This document shows, in pieces, positions 38,211-48,116 of a stretch of 64,000 bases of DNA. The stretch lies in assembly GCA_951812925.1 (NCBI GenBank), contig OX638372.1, forward strand, positions 46,374,245 to 46,438,244, read 5' to 3'. Made by a program: the position numbers and the translations under genes. The DNA is from Calliopum simillimum. Lineage: Eukaryota > Arthropoda > Insecta > Diptera > Lauxaniidae. Numbering within the stretch: position 1 is the first letter of the stretch; each line of letters begins with the position of its first letter. Under the pieces are notes generated by a model. It did not search any database. It worked only from the letters and a program-made list of their open reading frames with translations, and was not told the origin of the DNA.

Positions 38211-39957
38211 TTACACTCTAGATAAAACTGTGTGAAATTCACACATTCTGTGTAAAAGGGAGGAAATGCGTCAAATTCTCTCAAAAATTTATTATTATTA
38301 CCCTGCAGTAAAAATATGAGACAGTCTACAAAAAAACTAGTTCACGATTAGTACTTGCCCGAAACTAGTGAAAAAGGGATACAGTGGGGGCCAGTTTGAT
38401 ATCAGTTTGTAGTTTGTAGGGGTAATTAATTTGAATCGTAACGGAAACAAAACACAATTTTCGTTTTTGCTTTTGAAATAATTTGTGTTTTGTGTCGCTT
38501 GAATTGTGTGTCAAAATAAATTGTGAAAAAAAAAGAATATAATTTAACTTTATTTAATTTATTTTAAGAAAATGTAAACTCAAATCAAAAAAAAAATAAA
38601 ATATGTATTGCTATAGGTTGACTACACCCCACACCACTGCACACTGGTTCAAAACCCCTAAAAGCTGGCCAAAAGTCGAAATCATTAAAGTTTCGAGACG
38701 AAATTTTTTACCTGGGGGTTTTTGAGGTCTCTGATTACGAATTTGATGTTAGATTTTTAAAAAAGAAAATGGCGGATATTCAACCAAATCTAACAAAAAA
38801 ATTTACTCGGGGTCACTGATTTCGAATCTGATATTAGAATTTTAAAAAACAAAATAGCGGATTCGAAACGGCAAAAAACAACACTTGCACAATTTTTATA
38901 TCTAATTTAAAAATTTATTTCAAAACTTTAACTTTGATAGAGTTGTGTGCAACGTTAAATTGATCTACATAGGAATGGTTTTTAGATTCCTTTATCATGG
39001 AGCATAAGCTTCATAATAATATAAAAATTTTATCGTTTCGGGCGAGCATCACATATTGACACTTGGCCAGCAATATGAGTTAAATTTTTCTCTGGTTGCT
39101 TCTGAAAAAACAGCATCAAGCAAAAGGGGCAAAAAAAGGCACTTCAATTTTTTTTATATATGTTAGAAAATGTTTCAATCTTCTTAAATCCGAAAAATCT
39201 TGGTGATATGACGTGGTATAAATTAGTTCTGGGCTTTTTTCATAACCATTGCAAACTGATTTTGTGAAATAATTTGATTTTAAGTTAATCACAATTAACG
39301 CAAAAGTTTAAATTATTGAAAGTTTTCAATATAAAGGTTGGATAGTATTTTCTTTTACAAAGAGATTCCACATTCTAACATTAAAATCGGTTCAGTTTTA
39401 CAGTAACCACACAATTTTTACATTAAATTTTTACTTTTAATTCACAGAATTATTCGTCTGAGAAGCGTACTTTTGGAGAGATCCCAAGAGCATTGTAGGA
39501 ATACCTGGATCTTTCTTATAAATTTTTTGAGGTCTATGAATATCTGTTAGACAATACGGTCCATAAAAAGTTAATTTAAAAAAACTTTTTTTTTCGACTT
39601 TTGGCCAGCTTTTTAGGATTTTGAACCAGTGTGCACTGGTTGAAGACTAGTTGTTAAAAGACTACTTCACACCCGCACTGGTCTAAACGTAATGCGGAAG
39701 GGGACAATTAAAATATAGTATGACGTCTACACACAAAAAAGAACAGTTGCTTGTATGCAAAAGGGTTTGAACTCGGACTGGTACTGGTTGGTAGAGGACT
39801 AGTTAATAAACTACACTTGAACTAGTCCATTTGTCACTTTTTACAGATTTTTTAGCGAATTTGACACATTTCTGATTGAAATTTTTACACTGTACTGTGT
39901 GGCTCGTTTCTTACACAAAATGTGTGAAAATTTCGCACAGTTCTATTTAGAGCGTAT
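38211..39957. mobile_element. Inverted-repeat element, outer, about 1.75 kb
   Basis: TTACACTCTAGATAAAACTG and TGTGAAATTCACACATTCTG on the left are mirrored at 39,901-39,957 (CAGTTCTATTTAGAGCGTAT, CAAAATGTGTGAAAATTTCG). It encloses another TIR element. Confidence 0.6.
38640..39633. mobile_element. TIR element, inner, 994 bp
   Basis: CACACTGGTTCAAAACCCC and AGCTGGCCAAAAGTCGAAA at the left are mirrored by TTTCGACTTTTGGCCAGCT and AGGATTTTGAACCAGTGTG at the right. CACTG is present on both flanks. No transposase remnant recognised. Confidence 0.7.
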
Positions 39958-41621
39958 ACAAAAGAAAACACAAAAACTTTTTTTTCTTAATTTTGGCGGT
40001 CTTGCAGCAAATGTAGAATGATGAATTCATACACTTATGTTTATTTTCTTCAACAACATTTTGTAATTCGTTTCAGTCACCAATATGTCAATTTCCTCTT
40101 GGGTAGTACTGCATTTTTCCCACTTACAAAAACAAATTGCAATAAAAGAAAAAAGGAAAAAAAAACAAAAACAAACTAGCAAAACAAAACAGATGAAAAA
40201 ACAACAAACAATCCATGAAATACTTACACAGACAAACAAATAAACACCACTGAAGATATTCACTTGCAAATTAAGAAAACAAAATAAACAAATAAATAAC
40301 TGAAAAAAAAAATCTTCGTATCTTTGCAGAATGCAACAATTGCAGCAACAACAAAAAAAAAGTAAAATTCTGCATTCTTTTGCAAAAAAAAAAAAAAAAA
40401 AAAAAACTAAAGAAAATCGTCGATTGTTGGTTGGAAAAGAAAAAACTCACTCCATCATCGTACACCACTCAAGGCAAAAACAAAAAAATGCAGCAGCAAC
40501 AAACACAAAAATAAAAACAACAACAACACTAACTTACTGTAAACTACGGCATTTTTCAAAAAACAAAAAACAACAAAACTTGTGCAATTTGCCACATTTT
40601 TTTCTTTTCAATCAAATCGCATACAAAATTCTCAATCAAGAAAATTGTTTCTTTATCTTTTTTTTCTTTTTTTTTAATAAAATTTCACATGATTTCTGCT
40701 TTATTTTTAAATTCTTTCTTTTATTTTGTTTAATCCACTTCGTTTTTTGTTGCTTTTTTCGCTTCTTCTTCTTTTTTTAAGACACGTTGCACTTACACCA
40801 CTCGACCACGTATTTGCTACCGTCGCGAGCGCCGTTCGTTTTATAACTGAAACTTGTTTTTGAGCGATTTTCCTTAGTCAGTATTCTTTTATGCTTTGGA
40901 CTCCAATGATGCTATCGCGCTTGCAACATGTTCGAGAGCAAACAAAACACAACATTTCTTACAACAACAACATGCAGTTGCTAAGAACATGTTGTAATTG
41001 TTATTGTTTGTTTTAGCTTTTTTTCTTTCTTGAGTTGCATTTTTGTTTTTATTTTGTTTTGTATTGGTTGTTGCGTTGCGTTGCGGTGGTCGGTTGTTGT
41101 ATCAAAGCAACATGTTGTTGGTATGTTTACAGTAGCTTACCACATCGCTCATTTGCTACAAGACTCATAAGTCAAAATTTCAAAATTTCCAAAAAAACGT
41201 AGGCAAAAAATGGCCCTTCAAGTTATGATGCTCTTGTTGCAAACCTTACCACGGTGTTTCAATTAGATGTTTTAATAGGACGTAGGACAGTGGCTTAGAA
41301 TAGGTTTTCGTTGGCCAAAACTCTGTACTTATGAGATATTTTAGTAATTTTTTTTTAATGACCAGATAGATAATTCATTGAAATAGTTTTGTTTTCAATT
41401 TCATTAAAATCGATGGTGTATAATTGAGGAATTCAAAGTCAAAATTAAACTTTTGCATTTTTTAAACTTTTAGTATGAAAATAAGTAATTAGTTTTTTTT
41501 TTTTTGTTTAATATTTATTTATCGAAAAAGTCATATGTAGATAAATAAACCATTTTAATAAAAACTATAAATATTTTTTTATAATAATTAGAAGTTTTTT
41601 TTTTCAAAAAGTAGGTCAAAA
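39958..41621. other. No coding exon; candidate promoter and low complexity
   Basis: 40,060-40,780 is very A- or T-rich with CAA triplets; a 149-codon frame there is poly-Gln/Lys/Phe low complexity. 40,797-40,930 is the GC-richer promoter candidate described separately. 41,060-41,110 has GTTGC repeats. Confidence 0.35.
40797..40848 (-). promoter_or_regulatory. Candidate MTE/DPE core promoter with short first exon, facing left
   Basis: Reading the minus strand, an initiator TCAGTT places A+1 at 40848. At +18 to +27 CGCTCGCGAC matches 7 of 10 positions of the motif ten element (CSARCSSAAC). At +28 GGTAG matches 4 of 5 positions of the DPE (RGWYV). A strong GTAAGT donor follows at 40796. The stretch is conspicuously GC-rich (several CG dinucleotides) in very AT-rich surroundings. 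No coding sequence follows within the exon, so it would be a 5' UTR exon; its partner exons would lie to the left and I cannot identify them. Confidence 0.4.
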
Positions 41622-42252
41622 AAACTAGTAAGAGTGTTACCTTTAGCCTGGCCAAACATTAAATACCCTACTCAGCAGAATTTTGAAAGATTTGCTTATA
41701 TGGGAGGTACCACGCCCTCTTGTCCAAATTCACCCAGTTTTTTCTCAGAGTTTGAATTTATAGTTCTTAGCATTTGAGTAAAATTTAGTTTGATTATCTC
41801 AAAAATCGCTTTCAGTATAGCGTTTCGAAGTTTTTGCTTATATGGGAGGTGCCACGCCCTCTTGTCCGTATTCGACCAGTTTTTGCTCAGAGCTTGCACT
41901 TACAATTCATAGTATTTATGTGTATTTTGGTTGCATTGTTGAGAAAAATACTCCAAAATTTGCATTTCGAAGATATTTTTTGTATGGGCGGTAGGCGTGT
42001 CCGTTGACCGATTTCGCTCATTTTCAATCCCCTGAGCTAACATTGAATTATCTTGTTTAGTTTTCCCAAAAAATGTATTTCCACAGACAGCCAGCCACCC
42101 AGCCAGCCAGCCAGACAGACAGACATGGCTATATCGACTCAGGAGGTGACGCTGATCAAGAATATATATACTTTTCTATATCTGCCACGCCTCCTTCTCT
42201 GCGTTACAAACGGAAGGACAAAGTGAATATACTCTGGGTGTAGGGTATAAAA
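41622..42252 (+). mobile_element. DINE-1/INE-1-like Helitron-type element, copy B
   Basis: It starts ACTAGTAAGAGTGTTACC, then two units of the GGGAGGTRCCACGCC repeat, the CCAG microsatellite, CTATATCGACTCAGGAGG, CTGATCAAGAATATATATAC and the terminal GTGTAGGGTATAAAAA. The short open frames inside are in repeat sequence and not genes. Confidence 0.7.
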
Positions 42253-42475
42253 ATTGAAAAAGTTCAAAAAATTCAACTTATTCTTTAGACGATTCTTAGT
42301 ATTTTTGGCTACTACACTTTTCTTGTAAGGCACTGATTTGAGTGAAAAAACCGTTTTTCCGACCGTGTAAAAAATATCTCCATGTTCGAGTGGACATATT
42401 TTGGTTAATTTTTAATTTAAGATATTTTTTAATAAAACATTTTAGATAAAATTTTCTTCTTCTTTAAATGTTTAA

Positions 42476-42852
42476 TAGCCTGTTTCTACCGCAAATTTAA
42501 AAGGTGTTTTATGGCAGTTTCTAGACTTAGCTCTGAATCTGGGCGTTGATCCCATAATTTACCATACAAAAATTATTATGAAATTAAAGTTAAATCTGTG
42601 CATTAATTACAGCAAGGCTACCTATTTTGGCTATTTTCGACCTAGTGATAACCCTGGAACTTTGACAATGGGCATAAACAAATAAAGCGAATAAAAGATA
42701 AATGTTAAGAAGATAATGAAACACAAGTTTAATTTTACTTTTTCTGACATTTACTGACAGAAATAAATCTATTTCGGCTGGTGGAACGGGTAGGAGTTGA
42801 TAATATGATTTACTAATCTCAACAGAGCTTAATCTTCCGTGGAAACAGACTA
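42476..42852. mobile_element. MITE with TAA target duplication, 377 bp
   Basis: The ends are TAGCCTGTTTCTACCG and, inverted, CGTGGAAACAGACTA. TAA flanks both sides (42473-42475, 42853-42855), as for PIF/Harbinger-type elements (TWA). A related, truncated sequence starts at about 55,243. Confidence 0.6.
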
Positions 42853-43141
42853 TAATATGTATAAGGTTTTTTCAAAGTTCCATGCTATTATCAGCCACCC
42901 TAAATTAGAAAAACAACTTCAATTTTGTTATTTTTTGTCTCCGCCATACTCGTTTTGATAATTTGGTAGTATCTCTATAATTGTACCATGGCACAGTGGG
43001 AGAAATCGCTAATCTAGCGGGGTTTAATTCAATTTTTGGAATTAAGAATTGGAGAAAATTTTATTTACTTACCGTTTTTTAATACCCCATTGAGCTTAAT
43101 TGTGCTTTTTGTTGTGGCTTACGAGTTTTCTAACTTCACTT

Positions 43142-44556
43142 ATTAGCCCAGGAAAATAAGACGAAAAAAGAGCTGCTGTGCGAAAAAATTCCAAGTGAAT
43201 TTTTTTCACCGGAATTTTTTTTATTTATGCATGGTTAATAATGTGTAAAAAGTCCATTGAAGTCCATTGTGCGCACAAAAAGTTATTCAGGCTCAAAGGT
43301 CGCTAAAATCAGTTTTTTGCAAATATCTCGCTGACGCAAACTTTTACAGAAAAATTTTTCTCCATAATTTTGTAACACAAGAAATTTCCTATTTAAAGAT
43401 GTAAAAAATGTTTTCGTGTAGCTTATAGTTTAGGAGATAACCCAATTTAAAAAGTTGTGCACAGTTTTCATATGTAAATGCTACATATTAAAATATCGTA
43501 CCTACTTTTAAAATTGCGAATACACTTTAACGAGGAGTCGTAGAAAAAAAAATTAAAAAACCGTTCAAAAGATAATTGGATTCTGTATACACTGTATTAA
43601 ATTTTTTTTGGAGCGACTCATGGCGCAAGAGATATTCTTCAAAAACCGTTAAGGTTTCGAAAATACTAGTTTTGAGATATTCTTCAAAAACCATTAAGGT
43701 TTCAAAAATACTGGTTTTGGAGGATATCTCTGAAACGGTAAGTCATACGATAAAAAACAACGGCATCAATTTTGTATAGAATCACAAGGTCTACAAAAAA
43801 AAGCCATATGTGTACACATTGAAGTAACCGTTTAGAAGTTATTCAATAAAAACCGGTTTTTTTGCCATTTACAGGTTTTTTTGCCATTTACAGGTTTCTT
43901 TTTAATATTTTCCAAACGGTTACTTCAATGTGTACACATATGGCTTATTTTTTGTAGATCTTGTGATTCTCTACAAAATTGGTGCTATTGCTTTTTATCG
44001 TATGACTTACGGTTTCAGAGATATCCTTCAAAAACCAGTATTTTCAAAACCTTAACGGGTTTTGAAGAATATCTCTTGGACCATGAGTCGCTCCAAAAAA
44101 AAATTAATACAGTGTATACAGAGTCCAATTATCTTTTGAACGGTTTTTTAATTTTTTTTGTACGACTCCTCGTTAAAGTGTATTCGCAATTTTAAAAGTA
44201 AGATATTTTAATATGAACTTATACGTAGCATTCACATATATAAACTGTGAACAAATTTTTAAATTGAGCTATCTCCTAAACTATAAGCTACACAAAAACA
44301 TTTTTTACATCCTTACATAAGAAATTTCTTATGCTACAAAATTGTGGAAAAAAATTTTTCCGTAAATTTTTGCGTTAGCGAGATACTTGCAAAAAACTGA
44401 TTTTAGCGACCTTTGAGCCTGAATAAGTTTTTATGCGCACAATGGACTTCAATGGACTTTTACACATTATTCATTATTCTTTAATTAAGACAATTCCGGT
44501 GAAAAAAATTCACTTGGAATTTTTTCGCAGAAATATTCTTATTTTCCTGGGCTAAT
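43142..44556. mobile_element. Giant palindrome / foldback, 1,415 bp
   Basis: ATTAGCCCAGGAAAATAAG at the left is mirrored exactly at the right. Pairing runs through nearly the whole length with centre near 43,862-43,900, where CCATTTACAGGTTT is tandemly repeated. The left arm additionally duplicates GAGATATTCTTCAAAAACC. Open frames inside are arm sequence. Confidence 0.8.
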
Positions 44557-45230
44557 GTTCAAATAATAAATTTTTTTTTTTTGTATGGAAATCGTTGTTT
44601 TATTTTTAATTTTATGATAGAAATAACCACTTTTTAACAAAGATATGGCTAAATGGGTCTTATCAAACTAAGGACTATAACATTTTAGACCAGAAATACC
44701 AAATAACTTAAAACTCGAGAAAACTGACTTAGTGTTTTTCACTTGTATAGGGACGATATAAATATATTGTTCCAGTAAAACAGTTTTTCTTCGTTTTCTT
44801 TTATCTTATGGAATTACTCCTAAACGGTAAATTGTATGTGCACTCATGTGGCTTTTTATTTATATGTAGATGCAATTCCCTATAAGCAGGTGCTTTTGTT
44901 TTTTTTTTTTTTTTTTTTATGCAACTCACCGTTCATGAGTTATTCCAATTTAAAATCACCAAATTTGTATAAAAACTCATAAGACGCACATAAGCATACG
45001 CCACCAACTTTGCCAGTTTTCTAATTAAGATATCTCCTAAGCTATAACTCGTTCAAAAACAATTTTGATAGGGAATTTTATAAGCTTCAATATAGTCTAC
45101 CAATACTTTTCTCCTAAAGCAACCGTTATCAAGATATTTGCAAGAAAATGAGTTTGAGTTGAGGCGCCAATTTTTTCCATTTTTAATAGTGAAACATTTT
45201 TCATTACCATTAAAAAAAATTTGAATGCGC
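44557..45230. other. No feature seen
   Basis: AT-rich; shares short blocks with arms of neighbouring foldbacks (GTTCATGAGTTATTCCAATT, AACGGTAAATTG). Confidence 0.3.
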
Positions 45231-46921
45231 ATTGTTTAAGAAGCACTCCTTGCCAAGTGTACCAGGTTTAAATTTTTTTTATCCGATTTTGCTCAAATTT
45301 GGCAATATGGTAGATCCGGTGTGCAAGAACAGCAATCCGGGAGGATTTGGTCCTAGTACCATTTGTTGTTAAAATACAGGGTGTTGAAGTTGGCGTTTTT
45401 AGTCATTTGATTCCCGGTCATTTTCCCGAATACCAGTTCCCGAAATGCCCATATCCCGAACGACCATTTTCCCGAAAGACCATTTTTCCGAAGGGTATTT
45501 TTTCCCGAATGACGGTTATCCCGAATATATATTTTCCCGAACGTTGATTGTCCCGAATGTTTGTTTTCCCGAAGTGATATCAATATTTATTGAAAATTGT
45601 CGAAATATGTCATAAAAATGTATTTGTTCACAATCAGATGTTGTTTCATCGACAATTCATAGGCTTTGCATGTTGCGGAATTCTATACGAAAAAGTATAT
45701 CAAAAAAACTATATGTCATAAATTTTTATTTTTCGACTGTCATTTACTTTTTTATTATGGCAACAGTAGAATGGCAACGGTTCACACTAACAAAACTTTG
45801 CCCAACTGATTTTTTCCGTTATGATATTTTCGGCTGGGATCTATTTGTGCGATTCGGAAACATTCGGGAAAACATGGAAATTCGGGAAAAAAGGTTTTCG
45901 GGAAAATGATCGTTCGGAAAAAAAAGTTTTTCGGAAAAACGATCATTCGGGAAATAGGCTTCGGGAAAAAAGCTTTCGGGATTTATGTCATTCGGGAAAA
46001 TGACCATTCGGGAACTGGTATTCGGGAAAATGGTCGGGAACGAGTCATTTTCATGAAAAGGGTGTTTTTTCAAAAATTTATAGCTTACACTAAAGTTTGT
46101 AAGTTGATAAATCTATGTTACTGGTATTTTGAAGTGTTCATTTTATAAAAAAATATTTTTTGACGAAAAAAATTTTTTTTCACCAAAATTTTTTACACTT
46201 AAAAATACTTTTGAATTTTTTAAAAAAACCCCTTTGATTTTTTTTAAAAGTACTTTAAGTTAAAGCATTATTTATAAGCTTTAAAATGATGTATAGTATA
46301 ACTCAAGATGGGATTCGGACGCTAAATGGGGGTTTTTGGCTTTTGAACGTCCGCGGAAGGCAAAAATCTTTTTTTAATCAAGAGGAAAGCATCTTACGAA
46401 AAAAGTGTACTAGTCATAAAATGCTTGGATTCATCAAGGAAATAAGTGGGAATTTTTTGGAAAGTTAAAAAAAAATTTTTTTTTTTTTGAGTAATTTTTG
46501 AAAAAATTTCAAAAAAACAAATTTCAAAAATTATTCAAAAAAAAAGTTTCCAACAAAAATCCAAAAAAATCTCACGTATAGCTTGGAGCATTTTTCGCCA
46601 AGTACACTTCTTTCGTAAGATGCCAAGAAATATTTTTTTATAAAAAGAACACTACAAAATAAATAGGACCAGTTACTTAGATTTATCAATTTACAAACTT
46701 TAGTGTAAGCTATAAAGTTTTGAAAAAACACCCTTTTCATGAAAATGACTAAAAACGCCAACTTCAACACCCTGTATTTTAACAACAAATAGTACTAGGA
46801 CCAAATCCTCCCGGATTGTTGTTTTTGCACACCGGATCTACAATATTGCCAAATTAGAGCAAAATCGGAGAAAAAAAATTTAAGCCTGGTACACTTGGCA
46901 TGGAGTGCTTCTTAAACAAAA
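45231..46921. mobile_element. Foldback element, host of a nested insertion
   Basis: TTGTTTAAGAAGCACTCC, CCGGGAGGATTTGGTCCTAG and TACAGGGTGTTGAAGTTGGC at the left recur inverted at 46,740-46,920. Arms also pair through TTTATAGCTTACACTAAAGT. Without the insert it is about 1.05 kb. A related copy is at 52,250-52,912. Confidence 0.8.
45409..46042. mobile_element. Nested foldback built of CCCGAA repeats, 8-bp target duplication
   Basis: The left end is a string of about ten TTCCCGAA-type motifs and the right end a matching string of TTCGGGAA motifs. AGTCATTT flanks both sides (45401-45408, 46043-46050). The open frames across it are repeat artefacts. Confidence 0.85.
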
Positions 46922-47214
46922 TTTGTGAAAACATCGAATAAAAACATCGACGCTAAAAATCGATTTTGCAAAAAAATCGAACTATAAACATCAATATTAA
47001 AAACAGTCGATGTTTTTGTAAAACATCGATGTCGATGTCGCAGCTCTAATATAAATATGGTCTTAATTTTGAGCATCATTTTTGCATCATTATTTCACTG
47101 TTAGCAAAAAATCTGAATCTATTTTGTCAAAATAATTATTCCTACTTTTGCAAGTTTTGCATGGGACCCCATTTTGTTTACCTTTCATTAGAAGAAAAAA
47201 GAAATTAAGCCCAA
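46922..47214. other. No gene; ATCGATG-rich element end
   Basis: 46,930-47,050 has inverted and direct copies of ACATCGA/TCGATGT with TGTCGCAGCTCTAATAT at the edge, like one end of a DNA transposon; no partner end found. Confidence 0.3.
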
Positions 47215-47660
47215 AAAACTAAAAAAGCGCTCGAAAAATATGAAACAACACCCGAAAACAAAGATGAAATAACGTCCAAATTATTTTCATATAAATTTGG
47301 GCGATTATCATTTTGGAAATAATGCCCAAAATTTAATTATGCGAAAATAATTTGTGCGTTTTTTCAAAATAAAGCCCAAATTTTGGGCGCTATTTCCAAA
47401 ATGATAATCGCTCAAATTTATACACAAATAATTTGGGCGTTATTTCGTTTTTATTTTGGGCCTTATTACGTCATTTTTTTCCTAACTCCGAAATAATGCC
47501 CTAAAACCAAAGCGAAATAACGCCCATATTATTTTCATATCAATAAGTTTTTGGCGTAATTACTACAATAAAATGATAATCGCACAAATTAATATGAAAA
47601 TAATTTGGGCGTTATTTCGTTTTTTTTTTTTTTTTTTTTTTTGGGCGATATTTCAATAGA
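47215..47660. mobile_element. Cluster of interleaved inverted repeats
   Basis: CGAAATAACGCCC and its complement GGGCGTTATTTCG alternate several times with CATTTTGGAAATAATGCCC / GGGCGCTATTTCCAAAATG and TTATTTTCATATAAATTTGG. This gives several alternative hairpins. Confidence 0.6.
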
Positions 47661-48000
47661 CATTATTTCCTAACGACAGATATAGACTCTCTTTATTCCT
47701 TCCTGCTTTAAGCCTATTCACTCAAAATATGTGCCTCAACTAATTTGAAGCAAATATATTTTTACTTTTATCTTTAAATAAACATAATAAAAGAATCCTC
47801 TAGAGCTTATGCTGATTTCTTCATACTTGACATAATACCAATGTACCTACTTTTGAAATGAGCAAAAATTTGTTTAATTTAATTTTTTATTTTTTTTATA
47901 GAGACATCAGCACTTGTAAACTCTTATAGCAACCAGTTGCTTCTCATTTGGTAGTAAACACAATGCTTTTGATGGGGTAACCAGGCAACGTTTAACAACT

Positions 48001-48015
48001 GTTGTCATTGTAAAC
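48001..48015 (+). promoter_or_regulatory. Candidate RFX X-box upstream of CLUAP1
   Basis: GTTGTCATTGTAAAC lies about 100 bp upstream of the CLUAP1 start. It fits the X-box pattern RYYNYY, three-base spacer, RRNRAC except at the second base of the right half-site. A separate perfect half-site, GGCAAC, lies at 47984-47989. RFX factors control IFT genes in flies and worms through such sites close to the start. Binding here is inferred. Confidence 0.4.
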
Positions 48016-48116
48016 AAAGCGCCAGGAGCCACAACAGAACATTTCCTTTCGGCGCATTTAATTTTTCAGTCTCTGAAATGAAAGCAGAATAATCCTGATT
48101 GTGAAATATTAACAAA

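Noticed and set aside
40331..40780. 149-codon plus-strand frame rich in Gln, Lys and Phe
   Set aside because: It follows poly-A, CAA and poly-T tracts; composition is pure low complexity with no domain or splice context.
45347..46148. Several overlapping frames with repeated PE/RENDHSG motifs
   Set aside because: All are translations of the CCCGAA/TTCGGG repeat strings of a foldback insert.
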